DNA from: CAVPCY01 sp963770765
GTDB taxonomy: Bacteria > Actinomycetota > Coriobacteriia > Anaerosomatales > PHET01
DNA length: 64,000 nucleotides
NCBI GenBank assembly: GCA_963770765.1
Contig: CAVYQS010000006.1
Location: forward strand, 67,911 to 131,910
Reading direction: 5' to 3'
Position numbers and translations under genes: made by a program. Position 1 is the first letter of the stretch; each line of letters begins with the position of its first letter. The notes below the pieces were generated by a model, which did not search any database, was not told the origin of the DNA, and saw nothing but the letters and a program-made list of their open reading frames with translations. Positions 34,983-43,243 of the stretch are shown here, piece after piece.

Positions 34983-35660
34983 GTGAAACGCATTCTGGCG
35001 GTCGACGACGAAGAGTCGATCCTCAAGGTCGTGGACTACGCGCTCTCGCAGGCCGGCTACGAAGTCCACACCGCCCGTGACGCCGACGGTGCCGAGTTCA
35101 TGTTCTCCCAGGTGAACCCCGATCTCGTCATCCTCGACCTGATGCTCCCCGGCAAGTCGGGACTCGACATCGCTCGTGACCTGCGAGCCTTCTCGAATGT
35201 ACCCATAATCATGCTGTCGGCCCGCGGCGACGAAGTCGACCGGATACTCGGCCTGGAGTTCGGCGCGGACGACTACGTCACCAAGCCCTTCTCGCCCCGA
35301 GAGCTGGTCAGCCGCGTCAAGGCGATCCTGCGCCGGGTCGACGGTGGCGACGAGAAGGCGTGCATCCAGGTGGGCGATCTCGAGATCGACACGCGCGCGC
35401 GGCAGGTCAAGCTCAGCGGCCAGCCCATGCACCTCACGAGCTCCGAGTACGGCATCGTGCTGTTCCTCGCGAAGCAGCCGGGCACCGCCTACTCGCGCCA
35501 GGCGATACTCTCGGCGCTGTGGGACGTATCTCCGGTCGGCGACGAGCGCGCGATCGACGTGCACATCCACAACATCCGCGAGAAGATCGAAGCCGACCCC
35601 AAGAACCCCACGCACATTCTCACGGTCCGTGGATTCGGCTACCGGCTGAGGGAGCCCTAG
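34983..35660 (+). CDS. OmpR/PhoB-family response regulator
   Basis: 225 aa, GTG start. Receiver domain with acidic pocket D8/D9, phosphoacceptor D52 (LVILDLMLPGKSG) and the Lys of DYVTKPFSPRE; then a winged-helix DNA-binding domain from about residue 130 (RQVKLSGQPMHLTSSEYGIVLFLAKQPG, and VHIHNIREKIEADP...HILTVRGFGYRL). Encoded 5 nt before its cognate kinase. Its likely sites are the 27-bp elements on either side of the two-gene unit, so it should control itself, the cytochrome operon and the downstream membrane gene (inference). Confidence 0.92.
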   Translation: MKRILAVDDEESILKVVDYALSQAGYEVHTARDADGAEFMFSQVNPDLVILDLMLPGKSGLDIARDLRAFSNVPIIMLSARGDEVDRILGLEFGADDYVTKPFSPRELVSRVKAILRRVDGGDEKACIQVGDLEIDTRARQVKLSGQPMHLTSSEYGIVLFLAKQPGTAYSRQAILSALWDVSPVGDERAIDVHIHNIREKIEADPKNPTHILTVRGFGYRLREP

Positions 35661-35665
35661 AGCCC

Positions 35666-37429
35666 ATGCCCAGGCGCCGGAGAGCTTCGATCCGCCTCTG
35701 GCAGACCGAGCTGTTCATCACCGTCATCGTCGTAGCGATGCTCATCTTGTCCGGGGCGTTGTCTGCCGGACTCAAAGACACGCTGTCGGACATGGCTCGG
35801 ACCAACGAACTGCGCAACGCCTCCGCCCTCGCCCGTCGACTCGAGTCGCGCACGCCGATCACCCAGGAGCAGCTCGGATCGGTCCGAGAAGACATCGAGG
35901 AGTACCGCGGCATCTACGAGTCCGGGGTCTGGGTGTTCGACCTCGACGGCGAGCTGCTGGAGTCCTCGTTCGACGGCGGCCCGGCGGACTCCGCGCTCGA
36001 GCTGGCACTTCGAGGCGGTCTCGCCGAGGACCACTCGTACTCTACTGTGGACATGCGCACGAACGGCTGGGTCATCGCATCCAAACCGCTCGTGGGCTCA
36101 GAAGGTGACCTCGTGGGCGCCGTCGTGACGGCGAGCCCGGTCGACAGCTCGCTCAGGATCCTCGACGCGATCCGCTACCGGCTCTGGGTGACGTTCTGGG
36201 TCTCGCTCATCGCTGCCGGGCTGCTCGGCTTCGTGTTCTCGGAGTTCATCGGCAGGCGCATCCGCGAGATGTCGACCGCCGCGGCGGCGATGGCGGCGGG
36301 CGACTTCGAGCAACGGCTCGCGACAGGTTTCGTCCCCGATGAGGTCTACGACCTCGCGGTCTCGTACAACAGCATGGCCAGCCGATTGGGCGAGGCCTTC
36401 AACGCCATCCGAGAGAACGAGCGCCAGATCGCCGCCGTGGTCGAGTCGATGGCCGAGGGGGTCGTCGCCTTCGATGCGGCCGGCGAGGTGCGCGTCATCA
36501 ACCCCGAAGCGGTCAGGCTGCTCGACCTGCCCCACCGCGACCTTCTCGGAGTGGCCGTGACGGAGGTGACATCGCAGCCGGTCGTTCTGGACGTCGTCGC
36601 CACCGGCCTTGCAGGCAACCAGGCGGCCGGGTCGGTGACGGTGGGCCAGTTCACCGTGTTGCTGCACTGCACGCCGCTGCTCGACGCCGAGGGCGAGGTT
36701 GACGGAGCGGTGCTGCTGATATCGGACGTGACCGAGCAGCGGCGCATCGAAGCCGCGCAGCGCCGCTTCGTGGCCGATGCGAGCCACGAGATGCGCACGC
36801 CGATCGCCGCGATCAAGGGCATTCTCGAGCTGCTCGCCGATGGTGCGAAGGACGACCCCGATGTCCGCGACGACTTCATCCGAACCATGCAGGTCGAGTC
36901 CGACCGGCTGGGTCGGCTTGTGGCCGACTTGCTCACACTCGCCCAGCTCGACGCCGGCAGCCTGCGGCTCAGCATCGCGCCGGAGTGGGTCGCAGACCTG
37001 CTGCGCGACGTCGCGAGCGTCATGCGCGCCCTTGCCGAGCGTGCCGGCGTCCATCTGGCGGTCGAGATCCCCGAGGGCGACCTGCAGGTGCAAGCCGACC
37101 GCGACCGCGTCATTCAGGTACTCCTCAGCTTCACGGACAACGCGCTCAAGCACTCGTCTCCCGGCGACACCGTCCGTCTGCGCGCACAGCGACGCGGCGA
37201 CGCGGTCTTGCTCGAGGTCGCCGATGAGGGCTCGGGGATCGAGCCCGAGCAGCTCGCGCGTGTGTTCGAGCGCTTCTACCGAGCAGACGACGCGCGCGCC
37301 GGCGGCGGCGGGACCGGTCTGGGCCTCGCGATCGCCAAGGAGATCGTGGAAGCGCACGGTTCCACGATCGAGGTCCGCTCGGCTCCCGAGCAGGGCACGA
37401 CGTTCGGATTCGAGCTTCCGCTCGCGTGA
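35666..37429 (+). CDS. PhoR-like sensor histidine kinase
   Basis: 587 aa from ATG 35666. Two membrane helices (LFITVIVVAMLILSGALSA near 15-33 and LWVTFWVSLIAAGLLGFVFSEF near 170-191) bracket an extracytoplasmic sensor; then HAMP (IREMSTAAAAMAAGDFEQRL), a PAS domain (IAAVVESMAEGVVAFDAAGEVRVINPEAVRLL), H-box FVADASHEMRTPIAAIKG, N-box LSFTDNALKHSSPGD, and G boxes DEGSGIEPE and GGTGLGLAIAKEIVEAHG. Signal unknown; adjacency to cytochromes suggests redox or acceptor sensing. Confidence 0.93.
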   Translation: MPRRRRASIRLWQTELFITVIVVAMLILSGALSAGLKDTLSDMARTNELRNASALARRLESRTPITQEQLGSVREDIEEYRGIYESGVWVFDLDGELLESSFDGGPADSALELALRGGLAEDHSYSTVDMRTNGWVIASKPLVGSEGDLVGAVVTASPVDSSLRILDAIRYRLWVTFWVSLIAAGLLGFVFSEFIGRRIREMSTAAAAMAAGDFEQRLATGFVPDEVYDLAVSYNSMASRLGEAFNAIRENERQIAAVVESMAEGVVAFDAAGEVRVINPEAVRLLDLPHRDLLGVAVTEVTSQPVVLDVVATGLAGNQAAGSVTVGQFTVLLHCTPLLDAEGEVDGAVLLISDVTEQRRIEAAQRRFVADASHEMRTPIAAIKGILELLADGAKDDPDVRDDFIRTMQVESDRLGRLVADLLTLAQLDAGSLRLSIAPEWVADLLRDVASVMRALAERAGVHLAVEIPEGDLQVQADRDRVIQVLLSFTDNALKHSSPGDTVRLRAQRRGDAVLLEVADEGSGIEPEQLARVFERFYRADDARAGGGGTGLGLAIAKEIVEAHGSTIEVRSAPEQGTTFGFELPLA

Positions 37430-37482
37430 CTCGGAGCCCCACCTCGGCTCGCACGCGGCCGCATGAAGACCGCTCAAGATCA

Positions 37483-37509
37483 CTCACACAACCCTAACAA
37501 AACGGTAAT
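37483..37509 (-). promoter_or_regulatory. Candidate response-regulator operator, copy B
   Basis: On the minus strand it reads ATTACCG, 3 nt, TGTTAGGGTTGTGT, 1 nt, AG; 23 of 27 positions match copy A at 34886-34912. Half-sites TTACCG, TTAGGG and TGAGTG are again 11 bp apart. It lies 54 bp after the kinase stop and 93 bp before the ATG of the membrane protein at 37602, so it may regulate that gene. Confidence 0.7.
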
Positions 37510-37601
37510 CGGTCGCGAACCCGAGGGCACCCGAACGGGCGCATAGTCTCATCAGGTCACCTGTGTGTCGCTCGTTGACGGACCACTTGGAGGTAGGAAC
37601 C

Positions 37602-38162
37602 ATGGAGCTCGTATTCGCAGCCGTTCTGATCATCGGCATCCCGCTCGCACTGATAGCGCTTGTGGTCATGACGCCGCTCTTCCTGGGAGCCATGGCGTAC
37701 GACGTCTCACAGGCACACAAGTCCGAGACCCGGGATCCCGCCGACATCCGCACCCGTGTGGCCGTCGAGCGTGGATTCGCCCGTGCGTTCGTTGTCGCCG
37801 GCGGCGTCTTCTGGTCGATCGCCGCGTTCACCGGTCTGCTCACGTTCCAGGAGAGCGGTATGGCCGCCGCGCTGCTCGCGGGGTTCTATCCGCTCGTCGC
37901 GGTCCTTGCCACGCTGGCCATCGGCTGGTACTTCGAGCGCGCGACCGCCGCGCTGCTGTGGCTGGCGTCGATCGGCGTCGTGGTCTGGGGCGTCATCTAC
38001 CAGTTCGAGATCGGCGTGTGGATGCTCATGGCCTTCACGCTCATCGGCCCGATGGCCACCGCCGCAACGCTGTTCTGGCTCGCCCGCCGCGACCAGGAGG
38101 CGTACGAACTGGCCGTCGCTCGGCAGCCCGAGTTCGCGACGGTCGAGGTCACGAACTCGTAG
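37602..38162 (+). CDS. Membrane protein of unknown function
   Basis: 186 aa from ATG 37602 with GGAGGTAGG 5-8 nt upstream. About five helices: ELVFAAVLIIGIPLALIALVVMTPLFLGAMAYDV, AFVVAGGVFWSIAAFTGLL, AALLAGFYPLVAVLATLAIGWYF, AALLWLASIGVVVWGVIYQF and WMLMAFTLIGPMATAATLFWL. No catalytic motif. Preceded by operator copy B, so it may belong to the regulon of the upstream two-component system. Confidence 0.7.
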   Translation: MELVFAAVLIIGIPLALIALVVMTPLFLGAMAYDVSQAHKSETRDPADIRTRVAVERGFARAFVVAGGVFWSIAAFTGLLTFQESGMAAALLAGFYPLVAVLATLAIGWYFERATAALLWLASIGVVVWGVIYQFEIGVWMLMAFTLIGPMATAATLFWLARRDQEAYELAVARQPEFATVEVTNS

Positions 38163-38189
38163 CCCGCACGTTCAACAGGAAGTGCCACT

Positions 38190-38218
38190 CAGAGGGCCGG
38201 CCAACCGCCGGCCCTCTG
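38190..38218. terminator. Convergent hairpin terminator
   Basis: Perfect 12-bp inverted repeat (38190-38201 and 38207-38218) with a 5-nt loop, followed by TTCGTC, in the gap between the convergent membrane-protein gene and recQ. Confidence 0.65.
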
Positions 38219-38236
38219 TTCGTCCGGGATTCGCGG

Positions 38237-40051
38237 CTACGCCCCCGCGATCGCCTCGAGGAACACGTCCCCGTAGCGCTCCAGCTTCGCGGCGCCCACT
38301 CCGCTGACCGCAAGGAACTCGTCGCGGGTGGACGGTGCGCGTCGGGCCATGTCGGCCAGCGCGGCGTCGGCGAACACGACGTAGGCCGGGACCGACTGCT
38401 CGGCGGCGATCTCGCGCCTGAGTTCGCGAAGGCGCTCGAACAGCTCGACCTGCTCGTCGGTCTCGAGCGCCGTCGCGGCGGCGCGAGAGAGCTTGGGGGC
38501 CTTCTCGGCTTTGGGGCGGGGCGCCGGCGGACGCGCGAGTACCACCGCTTCCTCACCGCGCAGGACGGGGCCCGCCGCGGGTAGCAGCTTGAGGGTCGAG
38601 TACTCGGCGACGTCCACCCGCAGGTAGCCGCGGTGGATCAGCTGCCGGATGATCGCGGACCATTCGTCTTTCGAGTGCTCGGAGCCGATGCCGTAGACCG
38701 AGAGCGTGTCGTGGCCGTTGGCGATGATGCGCTCGCCCGACGATCCGCGCAGCACGTCGACGACGTACCCGACGCCGAAGCGCTGCTGCAACCGCGCCAC
38801 CGCCGACAGCGCCTTCTGCGCGTCCACGGTGGCGTCGTAGGTCTCGGGCGGATCGTCACACACGTCGCAGTGCCCGCACGGCTCGGCCAACTCCTCACCG
38901 AAGTAGCCGAGCAGGGCGGCACGCCTGCACGAGAGCGCCTCGGCGTAGCCGATCATCGCCGAGAGCTTGTGCGATTCGATGCGCCGCTGCTCCTCGTTGG
39001 CGATCGCGTCGATGAAGCCTCGCGAGGTCACCACGTCTTGCATCGACCACAGCATCAGCGCCTGTGACGGAAGTCCGTCTCGGCCTGCGCGTCCGGTCTC
39101 CTGGTAGTAACCCTCGATCGACTTGGGCATGTCGTAGTGCACCACGAAGCGCACATCGGGCTTGTCGATGCCCATCCCGAAGGCCACCGTGGCCACGACG
39201 ATATCGAGCCGGTCGCCCAGGAAGTCGTCTTGGACACGCGTGCGTGCAGCCGCGTCCATGCCTGCGTGATAGGCACCCGCCGAGAAGCCCGCATCGCGCA
39301 GCTTGCCGGCGACCTCCTCGACCCGGCGGCGCGACAGGGCGTAGACGATACCCGAGGCGCCTTGATGATCGCGCAGGAACTCGACGAGCTGGACTGCCGG
39401 CTTCGTCTTGTAGCGTGCCGCGTAGTGGATGTTGGGCCGATCGAAGCCGGTAGCGAATATGCGCGCGTCGCCCAGTCCCAGCTGGTGGACCACGTCGTCG
39501 CGCGTCTGCTCATCGGCTGTCGCGGTGAGGGCGACGATCGGCACGTGAGGGAAGCGGTCGCGCAGGATGCCGAGCTTCACGTACTCGGGCCGGAAGTCAT
39601 GGCCCCACTGGCTCACGCAGTGCGCTTCGTCGATGGCGAACAGTGCGATCTCGATGCGGTCGAGGTCGGCCAGGAAGCCGTCGAGCACGAGGCGCTCGGG
39701 AGCCACGTAGAGCAGGTCGAGCGAGCCTGCCCGAAGGTCGCTCAACGTGCCAGCGCTTTGCTCGGCGGAGAGCGACGAATTGAGGACCGCGGCGGCGACC
39801 CCGTTGGCCCGCAGGGCGTCGACCTGGTCCTTCATCAGAGCGATGAGCGGCGAGACCACGATCGCTGTTCCCGGCCGGTGCAGCGCCGGAATCTGGTAGC
39901 ACAGTGACTTGCCGCCGCCGGTGGGCATCAGGACGAACGAGTCGAGGCCCTCGATCACGTGGTCGATGATCTCGGCCTGGTGCGGACGGAACTCCGCGTA
40001 GCCGAAGATCTCGGCGAGCGTTGCGGCCGTCGTGGTGGTGCGCGCGGTCAT
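38237..40051 (-). CDS. recQ: ATP-dependent DNA helicase RecQ
   Basis: 604 aa. Superfamily 2 helicase: motif I LMPTGGGKSLCYQIPA, DEAH box FAIDEAHCVSQWGHDFRPEY with the RecQ aromatic loop, motif III VALTATA, motif VI YYQETGRAGRDG; RecQ-C-terminal Zn site with Cys near SCRRAAL and EPCGHCDVCDDP; winged helix (RLQQRFGVGYVVDVLRG); and a C-terminal HRDC domain (LFERLRELRREIAAEQSVPAYVVFADAALADMARR). Unwinds 3'-5' in recombination and fork repair. Confidence 0.96.
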   Translation of the reverse strand: MTARTTTTAATLAEIFGYAEFRPHQAEIIDHVIEGLDSFVLMPTGGGKSLCYQIPALHRPGTAIVVSPLIALMKDQVDALRANGVAAAVLNSSLSAEQSAGTLSDLRAGSLDLLYVAPERLVLDGFLADLDRIEIALFAIDEAHCVSQWGHDFRPEYVKLGILRDRFPHVPIVALTATADEQTRDDVVHQLGLGDARIFATGFDRPNIHYAARYKTKPAVQLVEFLRDHQGASGIVYALSRRRVEEVAGKLRDAGFSAGAYHAGMDAAARTRVQDDFLGDRLDIVVATVAFGMGIDKPDVRFVVHYDMPKSIEGYYQETGRAGRDGLPSQALMLWSMQDVVTSRGFIDAIANEEQRRIESHKLSAMIGYAEALSCRRAALLGYFGEELAEPCGHCDVCDDPPETYDATVDAQKALSAVARLQQRFGVGYVVDVLRGSSGERIIANGHDTLSVYGIGSEHSKDEWSAIIRQLIHRGYLRVDVAEYSTLKLLPAAGPVLRGEEAVVLARPPAPRPKAEKAPKLSRAAATALETDEQVELFERLRELRREIAAEQSVPAYVVFADAALADMARRAPSTRDEFLAVSGVGAAKLERYGDVFLEAIAGA

Positions 40052-40196
40052 GCAGATCCTCTCGGCGAAGCTTCACACGCCGCGAGGGGTGCGGCCCGAT
40101 GACACGGTACAGGATTGGTGTGACACGCGGACGCGAGATGGCGGCGCGCCCGGCCCCCGCGTTCACACCCGTGTTCGCGCTCTCGTGGCTCGGCGC

Positions 40197-40955
40197 CTAC
40201 GATTGCCAGCGCTCCAGCCACCACGCCACCGACCGGTTCATCTCAGCCTGATACGCCGAGACGAACTTGCGCTGGTAGATCGACTGGCCGTAGTTCGCGA
40301 CGCCAGGCGGCAGTCCGTGCGGGGCGTGCGTGCGCTCGAGATCGACCTGGACCTGAGCCAGTCCGGCAGCATCGAGCCGCCGATACCGGTCGGTGTGCAC
40401 CATGTGGCCGGTGTAGCGGGGCGTGGGTGGGCGCTGCGCGGTAGCGCGGCCGAAACACACCATCGCGACGGGAAGGGTATGTGGAGGCAGATCGAGTAGT
40501 CGCGCGTGCTCCTCGCCGTTCTCGAGGACGTCGCCGATGTAGCACGAGCCGATGCCGAGAGACTCCGCCGCGATCACCGCGGTCTGGGCTGCGACCAGGG
40601 CATCCGAGCACGCCATCATCAGATCCCCCAGCCCCGGCGTCGAGCGGTGCTCGATACCGTCGAGCGTCGCCACGTCCGAAGCCGCGAACAGGTCGGTCCA
40701 CTTCTGGTGATCGGCCAGAAAGACGAGCACCCACGGCGCCTTCGCGATGAACGGCTGGTCGTCGCAGGTCACGGCGAGGCGGTCCTTGAGCGCTTGGTCG
40801 GCCACATCGACGATCGAGTACAACATCATGTTGCCGGCTGTGGGCGCGCGAAAGGTCGCCGAGAGGATCGCGGTCTTCTCGGCGTCTGTGATGGGGTCGG
40901 GTGCGAAGACGCGCGTCGAGGTGCGGCGCGCGATGAGGTCGAGCGTGGGGTTCAT
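40197..40955 (-). CDS. Nitroreductase (NfsA-type flavin reductase)
   Basis: 252 aa from ATG 40955 with GGGAG 5 nt upstream. NfsA/FRP-like: LIARRTSTRVFAPDPITDAEKTAILSATFRAPTAGNMMLYSIVDV, catalytic-pocket AAQTAVIAAESLGIGSCYIGD, and the C-terminal region ARYTGHMVHTDRYRR. FMN-dependent reduction with NADPH/NADH. Divergent from the LysE-type exporter gene. Confidence 0.88.
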   Translation of the reverse strand: MNPTLDLIARRTSTRVFAPDPITDAEKTAILSATFRAPTAGNMMLYSIVDVADQALKDRLAVTCDDQPFIAKAPWVLVFLADHQKWTDLFAASDVATLDGIEHRSTPGLGDLMMACSDALVAAQTAVIAAESLGIGSCYIGDVLENGEEHARLLDLPPHTLPVAMVCFGRATAQRPPTPRYTGHMVHTDRYRRLDAAGLAQVQVDLERTHAPHGLPPGVANYGQSIYQRKFVSAYQAEMNRSVAWWLERWQS

Positions 40956-41045
40956 CGTATCTCCCTTGCTGGGTGTCGAACGTGAAGCCCCAGCTCTGGC
41001 GGGGTTGCTCAACGACTGGCAACACGCCTCCGAGAAAGGTCATGG

Positions 41046-41726
41046 GTGACACCTCAGGTCGCAGCCGCACTATCTTTGGGCTTTCAGGCCTTCATCGTGG
41101 GTCTCTCGGGAGCGATGTCGCCCGGTTCGTATCTCACCGTCACGATAGCGCGCACGATGCAGAAGGGGCCGTGGTCGGCGGCGCTCATGCTCGTGGGGCA
41201 CGCACTACTCGAGGCCACGCTGCTGATCGGCTTCGCCTTTGGGCTGCAGCGCTTCTTGCGGCTGCCGTCGGTGACAGTGGCGCTGGCGCTCTTGGGCGGC
41301 GCGGTGCTGCTATGGATGGGGTTCTCGCTTGTGACCGGCAGCGTGCGCGGAACGATCGCAACCGACCTCGAGTACGCCGAGGACGCCGGGATGTCCGGCC
41401 ATCCCGTGGGTGCGATCGCTCAGGGCGCCATCGTGTCGCTGTCGAACCCCTACTGGACGCTGTGGTGGGCGACGATCGGCGTGAAGCTCGCCGCCGACGG
41501 GCTCGCGATCGGGCCTCTCGGCGTGGCCGCGTTCTTCATCGGACACCAGCTGGCCGATGTGTCGTGGTACGCGTTCGTGATCGCGGTCGTCCACCGAGGC
41601 CGGACGCTGCTCACTCCCCGCGTCTACTGCGTGATCATGGGCGTGCTGGGCGTCGCGCTGCTCTACATGGGCGCGCGGTTCATCGGCCAAGGAGCCGGCT
41701 TCGAGCTACCGTGGTTGCCGTTCTGA
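41046..41726 (+). CDS. LysE family translocator
   Basis: 226 aa, GTG start. Six helices in the LysE/RhtB layout, with GLSGAMSPGSYLTVTIARTMQKGPWSAALMLVGHALLEATLLIGFAFGLQ, QGAIVSLSNPYWTLWWATIG and AAFFIGHQLADVSWYAFVIAVVHRG. Exports amino acids or related small molecules in general; substrate unknown. Confidence 0.87.
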   Translation: MTPQVAAALSLGFQAFIVGLSGAMSPGSYLTVTIARTMQKGPWSAALMLVGHALLEATLLIGFAFGLQRFLRLPSVTVALALLGGAVLLWMGFSLVTGSVRGTIATDLEYAEDAGMSGHPVGAIAQGAIVSLSNPYWTLWWATIGVKLAADGLAIGPLGVAAFFIGHQLADVSWYAFVIAVVHRGRTLLTPRVYCVIMGVLGVALLYMGARFIGQGAGFELPWLPF

Positions 41727-41874
41727 TCTGCGGTCGCAGGCAGACTGCGTGCCCGCAACGGACGGCGGCGGCACGGCGCTCACGGTGACCGAGGTCACGG
41801 TCGCGGTCTGAACCCGCCGCCCGAGTGCTCATGGCGAACCCGTGCTCGGTCGATACCTATCCTTGGAGGTACCT

Positions 41875-43209
41875 ATGAGCACACCCGTTTCGCTTCTCAC
41901 GACCACACGACGCCGCCGGGCACTTCTCGGACTCTCGGCGGCGCTTGTCGTCGCCTTCCTGGTGCTGGGCGCGAGCAGCGCGTTCGCGATAAGCCGCAAC
42001 ACCGTGCTGGCGCGCGCGCAGAAGCGGGTGGACAGCCCGGTGAAGTACAGCCAGTCGAAGTACTACGCCGGCTACCGCACCGACTGCTCGGGCTACGTCT
42101 CGATGTGCTGGTCGACCGGCACCTCGTGGAACACACGGACGTTTCACAAGGTCACTCATCGCATCCCGGTGACCTCGCTCAAGCCGGGCGACGCGCTGCT
42201 CAAGAAGGGCTATCACATCCGGCTCTTCTACGGCTGGGTGGACGCGACACGCACTCAGTACATCGCCTACGAGTCGGCCAGCGGCAAGATCGCCGGTACC
42301 CGGATCCGCTCGCTCGCCGATGACCTCAAGGCTGGCTACGTCCCCGTGCGCTACGACCGCATCACCGACAGCCCTGCCCCGCGCAACATCTTGCGCAACC
42401 CCACCTTCAACGTCTGGGCCAGGCAGTGGAGCACCGCATCCGAGCAGCCCGCCTGGTGGCTCGTGACCGGCGAGTGGTGGCAGACGCTGGCGGTGCACCG
42501 GATGGACGTCTACCGCACCGCCCGCAACTCGCTTGAGCTGCGCAACCCGAGCGACGATCCGGAGCGCTACACCGAGATGTCCCAGACCGTACCGGTGACG
42601 CCGGGAGCGAGCTACCGGCTCAAGGCGTGGGCGAAGAGCGCCTCGGACCCGGCAGGCCTCGACTTGGGCGTCACCTACCTCGATGCAGCCGGGGCCTCGG
42701 TCGCCGAGACCCGCACCACAGCGGCAGCATGGGGTGTGAACGACACCTCCTTCACGTCGATGGCCGTACAGATGCCCGCTCCGGCGAACGCTGTTGCCGC
42801 CCGGGTCTCGATCCGGCTTGCCAGCGCCGTGGACACGAGCACCGGATCGGCGATCGGCGCATCCGCCATCGTCGACGACATCTCGCTCTACCGCCCTCAG
42901 GTCTCGGTGGGTATCAAGGCCAGCCGCGCGACCGCGACCAAAGGCAAGTCCGTGACCCTGAGCGGCTCGGTCACGCCCGCCTCTGCTGTGGGCGTCCCCA
43001 CGTCGGTCTACGTGAAGAAGCCGGGCGGGTCCTGGACCAGACTCTCGACCGCAAAGGTCTCGGCAGCCGGCACCTCGGGCGCGTGGAAGGCGAAGTACAC
43101 CTTCAAGCGGGGCATGCGCCCCGGCACCTACCGGTTCAGGACCACGGTACCCGCGGTGCCCGGCTACCTGGGCGCCACCTCGAGCACGGTGAGCGTCAAG
43201 CTGAAGTAG
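41875..43209 (+). CDS. Secreted NlpC/P60-like protein with carbohydrate-binding-like and Ig-like domains
   Basis: 444 aa from ATG 41875 with GGAGG 6 nt upstream. Signal peptide ALLGLSAALVVAFLVLGASSAFA. Residues about 40-160 look like an NlpC/P60 amidase-type fold: the Cys of DCSGYVSMCW, His of KKGYHIRLFYGW. Then a beta-sandwich resembling CBM4/9-type binding modules (NILRNPTFNVW to IVDDISLYRP, about 165-350), and an Ig-like C-terminal domain (VSVGIKASRATATKGKSVTLSGSVTP). Likely a wall-acting or wall-binding exoprotein. Confidence 0.75.
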   Translation: MSTPVSLLTTTRRRRALLGLSAALVVAFLVLGASSAFAISRNTVLARAQKRVDSPVKYSQSKYYAGYRTDCSGYVSMCWSTGTSWNTRTFHKVTHRIPVTSLKPGDALLKKGYHIRLFYGWVDATRTQYIAYESASGKIAGTRIRSLADDLKAGYVPVRYDRITDSPAPRNILRNPTFNVWARQWSTASEQPAWWLVTGEWWQTLAVHRMDVYRTARNSLELRNPSDDPERYTEMSQTVPVTPGASYRLKAWAKSASDPAGLDLGVTYLDAAGASVAETRTTAAAWGVNDTSFTSMAVQMPAPANAVAARVSIRLASAVDTSTGSAIGASAIVDDISLYRPQVSVGIKASRATATKGKSVTLSGSVTPASAVGVPTSVYVKKPGGSWTRLSTAKVSAAGTSGAWKAKYTFKRGMRPGTYRFRTTVPAVPGYLGATSSTVSVKLK

Positions 43210-43243
43210 CCACGCTCAGCGGTTGTGAATTCCCCTTCGTGCG

